Assembly: GCA_007128515.1 (NCBI GenBank)
Contig: SKXI01000460.1
Span: forward strand, 1 to 7,958
Length of the DNA: 7,958 nucleotides
Direction: 5' to 3'
Source: Halococcaceae archaeon
GTDB taxonomy: Archaea > Halobacteriota > Halobacteria > Halobacteriales > Halalkalicoccaceae
A program made the position numbers and the translations under genes. The first letter of the stretch is position 1; each line of letters opens with the position of its first letter. The notes below the pieces were generated by a model that was not told the origin of the DNA, searched no databases, and was given only the letters and a program-made list of their open reading frames with translations. Below, one piece after another: positions 1 through 5,792 of the stretch.

Positions 1-395
1 CCTACGCGATCGAGTGGATGTGGGACGAGTCGATCCCGGAACTCGTGCGGGAGCTCTTCGACCGGAACGGCCCGCACGCGGGGCCGAAGGAGACCGCGAT
101 GATCCGACACCTCGCGCCGGAGCTGGTTCGTGAAGCGGAGTTCGAATCCGCGAGGGACGGCGGCGTCGCGGACTACCCACCGGAGACCTCCACGAGGTTC
201 GGCGCGCGCACCTTCTACGACGCCGCGGACAACTCGGAGAACGGGGCGTTCGGCGACCCGACCGACGCGACGGCGGAGAAGGGCGAACGGATCTTCGAGG
301 CGGCGACCGAACAGCTCTGTCGGCTCTGCGAGTGGCTCGCCGACCAGCCGCGGGAAGAGTTGATGCCGGAGCCGCCCGTACGGACCGAGCGATGA
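1..395 (+). CDS. Creatininase-family amidohydrolase, C-terminal part (5' end outside window)
   Basis: The reading frame is open from the window edge (first full codon at base 3) and ends at TGA 393-395, so only about the last 130 residues are seen. The segment GPHAGPKETAMI matches the HAG-x-x-ET signature of the creatininase superfamily, whose members are metal-dependent cyclic-amide or formamide hydrolases (creatinine amidohydrolase; the archaeal ArfB deformylase; MftE). The tail FGDPTDAT...G...FEAAT...LCEWLAD is also the usual C-terminal layout of this family. The N-terminal metal-binding region is outside the window, so substrate cannot be judged, and I would not choose between creatininase and ArfB-like activity. 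The stop codon overlaps the start of the following MOSC gene (ATGA), so the two are very likely co-transcribed and translationally coupled. Confidence 0.85.
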   Translation, partial: YAIEWMWDESIPELVRELFDRNGPHAGPKETAMIRHLAPELVREAEFESARDGGVADYPPETSTRFGARTFYDAADNSENGAFGDPTDATAEKGERIFEAATEQLCRLCEWLADQPREELMPEPPVRTER

Positions 396-859
396 GCGGT
401 CGTGTCGTCGCGATCCACGTCGCTCCGGAGCAGAGTGCCCCGGTCGAGGAGCGGGATTGGGTCTACGCGGTCGCTGGCCGTGGGCTCGAGGGCGACCGCT
501 ACTTCGACGACGAGGGCACCTTTCGCGAGCGAGACGGCAGCGATCTCACGCTGATCGAGCGCGAGGCGCTCGACGGCGTCGAACGCGAGTACGGTATCGC
601 CCTCGAGCCGGGCGTTCACCGGCGGAACATCACGACGAGAGGGGTCGCACTCAACCACCTCGTCGGCGATCGGTTTCGGGTGGGGCGGGCGCTCTGTGAG
701 GGCGTCGAGCTCTGCGAACCGTGTTCGTACCTCGAACGCCACCTCGAGACCGAGGGGGTCCGGGAGGCGCTCGTCCACCGTGGCGGCCTCCGCGCCCGGG
801 TACTCGAAGGCGGGCGGGTCGAGCCAGAGGACGCGGTGACGCGACTCGGGTCGGACTGA
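392..859 (+). CDS. MOSC domain-containing protein
   Basis: A 155-aa protein that is essentially one MOSC domain, the fold found at the C-terminus of molybdenum-cofactor sulfurases and in YiiM/YuaD-type proteins, where a conserved Cys is thought to carry persulfide sulfur or bind molybdopterin. Visible features are GLEGDRY (31-37), LTLIEREAL (52-60), RRNITTRG (77-84), HLVGDRFRVG (89-98), and the conserved C-x-P-C type site ELCEPCSYLE with Cys108 and Cys111. The C-terminal HRGGLRARVLEGG (129-141) is also typical. The ATG at 392 is chosen because it overlaps the upstream stop in an ATGA junction and directly precedes the first beta strand (GRVVAIHV); an in-frame ATG at 332 would add residues inside the upstream gene. 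The partner sulfurase or molybdo-enzyme is not in the window. Family assignment is firm; the specific substrate is unknown. Confidence 0.9.
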   Translation: MSGRVVAIHVAPEQSAPVEERDWVYAVAGRGLEGDRYFDDEGTFRERDGSDLTLIEREALDGVEREYGIALEPGVHRRNITTRGVALNHLVGDRFRVGRALCEGVELCEPCSYLERHLETEGVREALVHRGGLRARVLEGGRVEPEDAVTRLGSD

Positions 860-892
860 GAGGGATCATCGGAGACGGTCATAGATCTCGTA

Positions 893-969
893 TACCGTCG
901 GCCAGAGGCTTTGATGGACAGCGTCGGGGCCGGCTCCGTCGGATCTATCGACCGTTCTGTCCGACGGTA
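893..969. repeat. 77-bp dyad with 14-bp arms in the spacer before the VOC gene
   Basis: The spacer 860-1085 contains arms TACCGTCGGCCAGA (893-906) and TCTGTCCGACGGTA (956-969), complementary at 13 of 14 positions. A second, competing pairing exists: CCGTCGGA (936-943) is perfectly complementary to TCCGACGG (960-967), giving an 8-bp stem with a 16-nt loop. The 3' arm can therefore pair with either partner. It sits between the stop of the MOSC gene and the TATA box of the VOC gene, so it could act as a 3' end structure, an operator, or be a repeat remnant. Function is not shown by sequence. Confidence 0.55.
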
Positions 970-1055
970 CAATCCAGGACCGAGAGACCTGATCGAGTGA
1001 TCGGCCACCGGGATCCCTGGTTGGTGACGATGATCCCTCTGAACCCCTCACCACG

Positions 1056-1063
1056 CCTATATC
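1056..1063 (+). promoter_or_regulatory. TATA-like box for the VOC gene
   Basis: CCTATATC is centred about 26 bp upstream of ATG 1086. This is the distance expected between an archaeal TATA box and a transcription start lying at the start codon itself, i.e. a leaderless mRNA. It supports ATG 1086 over the GTG codons at 1077 and 1080. Confidence 0.6.
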
Positions 1064-1085
1064 GGCAGGGGACCGAGTGGTGAGA

Positions 1086-1931
1086 ATGAACGATGACGGT
1101 CGTCTTCCGGCGGGAACACACCCGGGGCGGGTCTCGCTCACGGTGAACGATCTCGACCGGGTGAGCGGGTTCTACACGGACGTCGTGGGTCTCGTAGTGG
1201 AGGACCGCGAGAACGGGCGAACGAGCCTCGGGGCGGGTGGTCGAACGCTCCTCGAGTTGCACGAGGAGTCGGAGACGCCGGAGCGAGGCGAACGCGAGGC
1301 CGGGCTCTTTCATACGGCGTTTCTCGTCCCCTCGCGGGAGGCGCTGGCCGGTGCGCTCTGCCGGATCGAAGCGCGGTGGCGGCTCACCGGGGCGTCCGAT
1401 CACCTCGTGAGCGAGGCGCTCTACACCCGCGACCCGGAGGGGAACGGCGTCGAGATATACCGCGACCGGGAGCGAAGCGAGTGGCCGGAGACCGACGACG
1501 GAACCCCGGGGATCGACACCCTCCCGCTCGACCTCGACGCGCTTCGTTCGCTCGAACACGGTGGGGAACCCGTCCCAGGGGAACCGAGGATCGGGCACCT
1601 CCACCTCGAGGTCTCCTCGCTCGACGAATCGAAGGCCTTCTACGCCGACGACCTCGGGCTGAACGTGCGACAGGCGGTCGGAAACTCGGCGCTCTTCCTC
1701 GCCGTCGGCGACTACCACCACCACCTCGCGCTCAACACCTGGAACGGGCGGTCCGAACCACGGCGAGGGAGGGGTCTCGCGTCGTTCGCACTCGTCGTTC
1801 CGAACCGCGAGGCGCTCGGACGGATCGAGAGCCGGATGCCGGAGTGGTCGATCGTCTCGACCTCCGAAACCGTACTCGAACTGGAGGGCCCGGACGGGAT
1901 CCGTCTCTCGGTCGCGACGGCCGACTATTGA
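1086..1931 (+). CDS. VOC-superfamily protein, CatE-like (catechol-2,3-dioxygenase type)
   Basis: A 281-aa protein with two vicinal-oxygen-chelate halves (about 12-130 and 165-280). It resembles bacterial CatE/YfiE-like proteins, annotated as extradiol (catechol 2,3-) dioxygenases, in length and in a series of motifs: LFHTAFLVPSR (74-84), SDHLVSEALYTRDPEGNG (104-121), VEIYRDR (122-128), IGHLHLEVSSLDESKAFY (169-186) and GDYHHHLALNTW (208-219). Candidate metal ligands are His173, one of His211-213, His76 and Glu123. The usual third ligand of the second half is replaced (PDGIRLSV, Ser where Glu is normal), and the first half lacks the first His (RVSLTV), so a metal site would have to use residues of both halves. 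The start is ATG 1086, supported by the TATA box 26 bp upstream. It converges with rio2, the stop codons being 16 bp apart. Substrate is unknown; no other aromatic-degradation gene is nearby. Confidence 0.85.
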   Translation: MNDDGRLPAGTHPGRVSLTVNDLDRVSGFYTDVVGLVVEDRENGRTSLGAGGRTLLELHEESETPERGEREAGLFHTAFLVPSREALAGALCRIEARWRLTGASDHLVSEALYTRDPEGNGVEIYRDRERSEWPETDDGTPGIDTLPLDLDALRSLEHGGEPVPGEPRIGHLHLEVSSLDESKAFYADDLGLNVRQAVGNSALFLAVGDYHHHLALNTWNGRSEPRRGRGLASFALVVPNREALGRIESRMPEWSIVSTSETVLELEGPDGIRLSVATADY

Positions 1932-1947
1932 TATCGTCGTATGCGAT

Positions 1948-2856
1948 TTACCCGGCGTACGAGCCGAGCCCATCGAACGAGTCGGTGGCGACGGCCTCGA
2001 CGAGCGACGTCACGTCCACGTCACCCAGTTTTCCGGGATACTTCCGCTCGAAGTAACCGAGCAGGTTCTCGACGTCGCGTTCGAGGAGGTCCCGCGCGTT
2101 CTCGTGGTCCGTGGGGACCGCCTGTGGCCAGTCGAAGACGGTGACACCGTCCTCGCTCACGAAGACGTTGTACTCGCTCATGTCGGCGTGGACGTAGCCG
2201 AGTCGATAGGCGCTCGCCATCTCGGAGAGGATCGCCGAACAGATCGGCCGGACCTGTTCGTCGGTCAGCCGCGTTCGCGAGAGCTCGACCCCGTCGATCA
2301 GTTCCATCACGAGCGCGTGTCTGTTCTGGTCCTCCGGACGGGGGACCCTGACGTCGGGGTAGAGCGCCTCCAGGACCTCGTACTCCCGTTCGGCGGCCTT
2401 ACGGGCGGTGTAGAACCAGGAGACGTGGTCGTGGTCGGCGGTGTAATCGCGCTCCCGGTTCACCTCGCGGAAGTTCGTGTAGCCCTCGCGGTGGAACTTC
2501 AACGCGAGCGAGCGGTACGAACGGACCTCGTAGACGTCGCTCTCCTTTCCGACGCCCAGCGGCGCGCCGAAGCCGTCGATCGTGTCCCGTTTCGCGAACG
2601 CCCGGAGCGCGAGCGCGTCGTAGCCCGCGAACCGCAGGCGGAGACCCTCGTACTGGATCGTCTTCCGCTCGACGAGTTTGCGTTCGAGACACCGCCCGAG
2701 GCGGTAGTCGACCTCTTCGCGGGTGAGCCCGGAGAACTCGGGGAGTTTTCCCCGGTCGACCCACTCGCTGAAGCGCATCCCGTGTTCGACACCCGAGAGC
2801 AGGTGGAAGTCCTCGGTTTCGAGGTCGGTCATCACGCTCGCGACGTTCCCTGCCAT
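1948..2856 (-). CDS. rio2: Rio2-family serine/threonine protein kinase
   Basis: A 302-aa RIO kinase of the Rio2 type, the ATPase/kinase involved in final maturation of the small ribosomal subunit. An N-terminal winged-helix domain (about 10-90) precedes the kinase core. The nucleotide loop is GVGKESDVYE (101-110), the ATP-binding lysine is Lys120 in LALKFHREG, the catalytic loop is HADMSEYNVF (223-232, Asp225 and Asn230), and the metal-binding motif is VFDWPQA (Asp242). As usual in RIO kinases there is no activation or substrate-binding lobe. The frame stays open upstream to an ATG at 2958, but ATG 2856 (MAGNVASVM...) is preferred because a TATA-like box lies 27 bp upstream and the residues before it have no family character. 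A later Met at residue 9 (MTDLETEDF) is a possible alternative. The TrmB regulator gene is transcribed divergently. Confidence 0.93.
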   Translation of the reverse strand: MAGNVASVMTDLETEDFHLLSGVEHGMRFSEWVDRGKLPEFSGLTREEVDYRLGRCLERKLVERKTIQYEGLRLRFAGYDALALRAFAKRDTIDGFGAPLGVGKESDVYEVRSYRSLALKFHREGYTNFREVNRERDYTADHDHVSWFYTARKAAEREYEVLEALYPDVRVPRPEDQNRHALVMELIDGVELSRTRLTDEQVRPICSAILSEMASAYRLGYVHADMSEYNVFVSEDGVTVFDWPQAVPTDHENARDLLERDVENLLGYFERKYPGKLGDVDVTSLVEAVATDSFDGLGSYAG

Positions 2857-2880
2857 CGCTCCCGCTACGTCAGCGGCCGG

Positions 2881-2886
2881 TAAAAG
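2881..2886 (-). promoter_or_regulatory. TATA-like box for rio2
   Basis: On the minus strand the sequence reads CTTTTACCGG, with the T/A core centred about 27 bp before the ATG at 2856. It fits a leaderless haloarchaeal promoter and is the main reason for choosing that start. Confidence 0.55.
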
Positions 2887-2993
2887 GGACCGGTCACGGC
2901 TCGTGAATCGTATGTCGCGATAGCGAATCCGTGAACTGCCGACGGAAACGGCTTTCATCCCCCCGGGCGGAGTACCCGAGAGACAGAGATCAC

Positions 2994-3776
2994 ATGGCGA
3001 TCGACCGGCAGGAGGCAGTCGAGGCGTTGGAACGGCTCGGGCTCTCGAACTACGAGGCGAAGGTGTTCATCGCCCTCCAGACGCTCGGGGACGGGACGGC
3101 GAGAGAGGTCTATCGCCTGGCCGAGATCCCCCGGTCGCAGGTCTACGGCGCGGCCGAGGCCCTCGAGGAACAGGGGCTCGTCGAGATCCAGCAGTCGTCC
3201 CCGATGCGGTACCGGCCGGTCAGCATCGAGGAGGCGAAGGCGATCCTCAACGAGCGGTTCGAGCGGGAACAGGACCGGGCGTTCGATTACCTCGAGAGGG
3301 CACGCGAGCGATACGATCCGGGTGGCGAACAGCGCGAGGACGTCTGGTCGTTGCAGGGTCGCGAACACGTCGACGCCCGCGTCGAGCAGCTGGTGAACGA
3401 CGCCGAGGCGACGGTCCTGTTCGGTGCGAGTGACGTGGCGCTCGTTCCCGATCGGATCAGGGACGCGCTCGTCGAACGGCGTCAGGGTGGACTCTCGGTG
3501 AAAGTCATAAGCGAGAGTTCGGAGGTCCACGAGCTGTTCGAGGGGGGCGAGATCGAGACCTACTATCCTCCCGAACAGGACCAGTCGAGACACGGCGGTC
3601 GGCTGCTGGTCGTCGACGGCGACGCCGTGTTGTTGAGCGTGCTCGCGGAGAACGGTGCCGAACGCGAGGGCGAGGAAGCCGCGATCTGGAGCGAGGGAAC
3701 GGGTCTCGCGACCGTGCTCGCGACGATCCTCGCGAACCTCTTCGACGAATCGAGCGGCGCGGTTCGAAGCTCTTAA
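2994..3776 (+). CDS. TrmB-family transcriptional regulator
   Basis: A 260-aa protein. Residues 7-75 form a TrmB-type winged helix: EALERLGLSNYEAKVFIALQ, then a DG-T-A-REVYRLAEIPRSQVYGAAEALEEQGLVE unit in which about 47-60 is the recognition helix, followed by the wing (MRYRPVS). A helical linker rich in Arg/Glu (about 80-108) leads to the C-terminal effector region (about 118-255), which has the layout of TrmB C-terminal phospholipase-D-like domains: EHVDARVEQLVNDAEATVLF, LSVKVISE, and LLVVDGDAVLLSVL. In Halobacteria, TrmB paralogues control sugar metabolism, cofactor genes and other regulons; the target here cannot be named. The ATG at 2994 is chosen because the helix-turn-helix begins just after it; an in-frame GTG further upstream (2931) adds unconserved, Arg-rich residues. 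It is divergent from rio2 (137-bp spacer) and precedes rpl15e. I see no convincing TATA box at the leaderless distance. Confidence 0.9.
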   Translation: MAIDRQEAVEALERLGLSNYEAKVFIALQTLGDGTAREVYRLAEIPRSQVYGAAEALEEQGLVEIQQSSPMRYRPVSIEEAKAILNERFEREQDRAFDYLERARERYDPGGEQREDVWSLQGREHVDARVEQLVNDAEATVLFGASDVALVPDRIRDALVERRQGGLSVKVISESSEVHELFEGGEIETYYPPEQDQSRHGGRLLVVDGDAVLLSVLAENGAEREGEEAAIWSEGTGLATVLATILANLFDESSGAVRSS

Positions 3777-3778
3777 AC
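3773..3778 (+). promoter_or_regulatory. Possible TATA-like box for rpl15e
   Basis: TTAAAC overlaps the stop codon of the TrmB gene. If used, transcription would begin near base 3800 and give rpl15e a leader of about 100 nt that contains the stems described below. This is the only AT-rich core between the TrmB coding end and rpl15e. Confidence 0.35.
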
Positions 3779-3806
3779 GCCCAGTGCGACGTATCTCGGG
3801 TAGACT

Positions 3807-3846
3807 CGCTGGAGACGGGCACCAGCGGGCACCCGTCGCGGACGGG
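3807..3846 (+). promoter_or_regulatory. Overlapping alternative stems in the rpl15e leader
   Basis: Four 6-base blocks are arranged so that they pair in different ways. CGCTGG (3807-3812) is complementary to CCAGCG (3822-3827). GACGGG (3814-3819) is complementary to CCCGTC (3832-3837). CCCGTC (3832-3837) is also complementary to a second GACGGG (3841-3846) across a GCG triloop. The first two stems interleave in H-type pseudoknot order; the third excludes the second. Some 6-bp stems are expected by chance at this GC content, so this is suggestive only. Confidence 0.35.
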
Positions 3847-3856
3847 CCGGGATGTG

Positions 3857-3894
3857 GCCGCAGACGCGGCTGAACCACGAAACGCCCGTGGTGA
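3857..3894 (+). promoter_or_regulatory. Two hairpins at the rpl15e translation start, one covering the Shine-Dalgarno
   Basis: GCCGC (3857-3861) and GCGGC (3866-3870) form a 5-bp stem with an AGAC tetraloop. Immediately after it, ACCACG (3874-3879) pairs perfectly with CGTGGT (3887-3892) across a 7-nt loop. The Shine-Dalgarno-like GGTGA (3890-3894), complementary to the archaeal 16S rRNA 3' end, lies largely inside the 3' arm and ends 6 nt before ATG 3901. Folding of this hairpin would hide the ribosome-binding site. Most other genes here look leaderless, which makes a leader with a Shine-Dalgarno sequence stand out. Confidence 0.5.
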
Positions 3895-3900
3895 AACACG

Positions 3901-4479
3901 ATGGCACGAAGTTTCTACTCACACATCAGGGAGGCATGGAAGCGCCCGAACGAGGGCGCGGTCGGAGAGCTCCAGTGGCAGCGAAAACAGGAGTGGCGCG
4001 ACCAGGGCGCGATCGAACGGGTCGAGCGACCGACGCGGCTCGATCGCGCGCGCGAACTCGGCTACAAGGCGAAACAGGGGATCGTCGTCGCGCGCGTGAG
4101 CGTCCGCAAGGGGACGGCCAGAAAGAGCCGCTTTCGCGCCGGCCGCCGTTCGAAGCGCCAGGGCGTCACCCGTATCACCCGACGGAGGAACCTCCAGTCG
4201 ATCGCCGAGCAGCGCGCGAGCCGGAAGTTCCGCAACCTCCGGGTGCTCAACTCCTACTGGGTCGGCGAGGACGGCTCCCAGAAGTGGTTCGAGGTGATCC
4301 TCGCGGACCCCGAACACCCGGCGATCCAGAACGACGACGACCTGAACTGGATCTGTGGGGACAGCCAGAAGAGCCGTGCGTTCCGCGGCAAGACCAGCGC
4401 CGGGCGGAAGTCCCGCGGGCTCAGAAAGCGTGGGAAGGGCACCGAGAAGACCCGCCCGAGCCGCAGCAGCCGGAAGTAG
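3901..4479 (+). CDS. rpl15e: 50S ribosomal protein L15e
   Basis: A 192-aa basic protein that matches archaeal/eukaryotic L15e over its whole length, including [16 protein letters not shown] at the N-terminus, [18 protein letters not shown] (49-66), [10 protein letters not shown], the Arg/Lys-rich stretch [37 protein letters not shown] and the terminal [12 protein letters not shown]15e is a large-subunit protein of Archaea and Eukarya with no bacterial counterpart and contacts 23S rRNA. The ATG at 3901 starts the conserved N-terminus and has a GGTGA ribosome-binding sequence 6 nt upstream. The gene is transcribed in the same direction as the TrmB gene and ubaA, with a 124-nt structured leader before it and a separate TATA box after it, so it may form its own transcription unit. 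Confidence 0.97.
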   Translation: MARSFYSHIREAWKRPNEGAVGELQWQRKQEWRDQGAIERVERPTRLDRARELGYKAKQGIVVARVSVRKGTARKSRFRAGRRSKRQGVTRITRRRNLQSIAEQRASRKFRNLRVLNSYWVGEDGSQKWFEVILADPEHPAIQNDDDLNWICGDSQKSRAFRGKTSAGRKSRGLRKRGKGTEKTRPSRSSRK

Positions 4480-4556
4480 ACACGCCGACCGGCCGTTCTA
4501 ATACAGCCGACAAGCCAGCGACCGGTCTCCCCGGATGCCCGAGACGGCCACGCGCT

Positions 4557-4562
4557 TATTAC
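4557..4562 (+). promoter_or_regulatory. TATA-like box for ubaA
   Basis: The core TTATTA within CGCTTATTACCG is centred about 25 bp before ATG 4584, again consistent with a leaderless transcript. It indicates that ubaA does not depend on the rpl15e promoter. Confidence 0.6.
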
Positions 4563-4583
4563 CGCGACCGTCGAACGACCTCT

Positions 4584-5405
4584 ATGACCGGCCTCTCGCT
4601 CGACGCGACCCAGCTGGACAGGTACTCGAGGCACATCATCATGGACGAGATCGGTCCGGAGGGCCAGCGCGCGCTGCTCGATTCGTCCGTGCTCGTCGTC
4701 GGCGCGGGCGGCCTCGGCTCGCCGATCATCCAGTATCTCGCCGCCGCCGGCGTCGGCACCCTGGGGATCGTCGACGACGACGTCGTCGAGCGCTCGAACC
4801 TCCAGCGCCAGATCGTCCACGGCGACGCGGACGTCGGCGAGCCGAAAGTCGAGAGCGCCGCACGGTACGTCGAACGGCTGAACCCCGATACCGAGGTCGA
4901 GACCCACGAGCTCAGGCTCGAACCCGGGAACGCCGAGGAGCTGATCGGGGAGTACGACCTCGTCGTCGACGGCTCGGACAACTTCCGGACGAGGTACCTG
5001 GTCAACGACGTCTGTACGCTCTCGGGGACGCCCTTCTCGCACGGCGCGATCTACAAGTTCGAGGGGCAGGTGATCTCGTTTCCCGCAGACGGCGGCCCGT
5101 GTTACCGCTGTCTGTTCCCCGAATCCCCGCCAGCGGGAAGCGTCCCCGACTGCGCGACGACCGGCGTCCTGGGGGTGCTCCCGGGCACCGTCGGCTGTAT
5201 CCAGGCGACCGAGGCCGTGAAGATGATCGTCGGCGTCGGTGAGACGCTCTCCGGACGGATGCTCGCGTACGACGCGATGGACACGACCTTCGAGGAACTC
5301 GAGATCCGGAAGAACCCCGACTGTCCCGTCTGCGGGGAGGGGGCGATCGACTCGATCGAGCAGGTCTCCTACGCGGAGGAGGGCTGTCGGGTGAGCGCGG
5401 ACTGA
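4584..5405 (+). CDS. ubaA: UbaA/MoeB/ThiF-like E1 enzyme (SAMP-activating)
   Basis: A 273-aa E1-like adenylyltransferase. In Haloferax the equivalent protein UbaA adenylates the C-terminal Gly-Gly of ubiquitin-like SAMPs, serving protein conjugation as well as sulfur transfer for molybdopterin and tRNA thiolation. Visible features are LDRYSRHIIMDEIG (11-24, Arg13/Arg16), the ATP loop VVGAGGLGSP (38-47), DDDVVERSNLQRQ (64-76), Lys88 in GEPKVESA, DGSDNFRTRYLVND (129-142), zinc ligands CYRC (Cys173, Cys176) and CPVC (Cys247, Cys250), and the probable active-site Cys190 in PDCATTGVLGVLPG. There is no C-terminal rhodanese domain, so this is the short archaeal form. ATG 4584 is chosen because a TATA box lies 25 bp upstream and the conserved N-terminus follows; the longer open frame upstream runs through rpl15e. 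The final base of the stop codon is also the first base of repeat copy A. No SAMP gene is in the window. Confidence 0.93.
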   Translation: MTGLSLDATQLDRYSRHIIMDEIGPEGQRALLDSSVLVVGAGGLGSPIIQYLAAAGVGTLGIVDDDVVERSNLQRQIVHGDADVGEPKVESAARYVERLNPDTEVETHELRLEPGNAEELIGEYDLVVDGSDNFRTRYLVNDVCTLSGTPFSHGAIYKFEGQVISFPADGGPCYRCLFPESPPAGSVPDCATTGVLGVLPGTVGCIQATEAVKMIVGVGETLSGRMLAYDAMDTTFEELEIRKNPDCPVCGEGAIDSIEQVSYAEEGCRVSAD

Positions 5406-5486
5406 TACGGACTGCTGTACCTGTGGACCGCTGGGACCGAGAACCGGGTACCGGTCTGACCGATACGGGCGTCGGCCATTCCGTAT
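5405..5486. repeat. 82-bp palindromic repeat, copy A
   Basis: The ends are ATACGGA (5405-5411) and TCCGTAT (5480-5486), a perfect 7-bp terminal inverted repeat, and ACCGG/CCGGT (5443-5447/5451-5455) forms a small stem near the centre. The left arm ATACGGACTGCTGTACC (5405-5421) matches the inverted right arm of copy B (7563-7579) at 16 of 17 positions. Both copies begin TGATACGG and end CCGTATGAG, and their lengths are 82 and 81 bp. Copy A starts at the last base of the ubaA stop codon and lies between two convergent genes. It may be a non-autonomous mobile remnant or a 3'-end structure. Confidence 0.75.
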
Positions 5487-5603
5487 GAGAGGGGTCGTCG
5501 GTGGAACTCGTCGCAACTCGATCGGGAATCGAACGACACCGGTGGTGTGTACCCCGAGAGGGACGATCGGCTCCGGTGGTCCGGATGATCCCGCCAGCGT
5601 CCG

Positions 5604-5759
5604 CTACCGATAGTCCGAAGAGCCGTGATCGAACCGAGTGGGCCTGACCCTCCCGTGGGCTTCGAGTTCGTGTGCGTTGAGACGTCGCTGCAGGTCTGCG
5701 TTCGATCCGGAGAGGAAGTAGGTCTCACAGACCGCACAGCGATCGACGAGTGTCTCCAT
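5604..5759 (-). CDS. Small C2H2-like zinc-finger protein (51 aa)
   Basis: On the minus strand, ATG (5759-5757) opens a 51-codon frame ending in TAG (5606-5604). The protein begins METLVDRCAVCETYFLSGS and continues NADLQRRLNAHELEAHG. Cys8, Cys11, His30 and His35 give a C-x2-C-x18-H-x4-H pattern, close to a classical C2H2 finger. Two aromatic residues follow the Cys pair and Leu23, Leu27 and Leu32 fall on the helix side. A TATA-like box lies about 30 bp upstream of the ATG, giving a very short or absent leader. Halobacteria encode many tiny one-domain zinc-finger proteins, several with regulatory phenotypes, so the call is plausible; I do not recognise a named family. Its function could be DNA or RNA binding or protein-protein contact. 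It converges with ubaA, and copy A of the repeat lies between them. Confidence 0.72.
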   Translation of the reverse strand: METLVDRCAVCETYFLSGSNADLQRRLNAHELEAHGRVRPTRFDHGSSDYR

Positions 5760-5786
5760 GCTCGAGCGGGCTATCTGCCGGACCGG

Positions 5787-5792
5787 TATAAG
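5787..5792 (-). promoter_or_regulatory. TATA-like box for the small zinc-finger gene
   Basis: On the minus strand the sequence reads CTTATACCGG, centred about 30 bp before the ATG at 5759, in a locally AT-rich stretch. This is a good archaeal TATA match and the best non-coding support that the small gene is real. Confidence 0.6.

Noticed and set aside
945..1973. Long open frame on the minus strand opposite the VOC gene (342 codons)
   Set aside because: The product is Arg/Val/Glu-rich with no family character, and the opposite strand has a complete VOC protein. Long antisense frames are common in GC-rich haloarchaeal DNA.
4254..5516. 420-codon open frame on the minus strand opposite ubaA
   Set aside because: It is the complement of a fully recognisable UbaA gene and of the rpl15e 3' end; its translation has no recognisable domain.
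5523..5534. tRNA T-arm-like sequence on the minus strand (GTTCGATTCCCG)
   Set aside because: No T-stem partner, anticodon arm, D-loop GG or acceptor stem could be placed around it, so it is a chance match.
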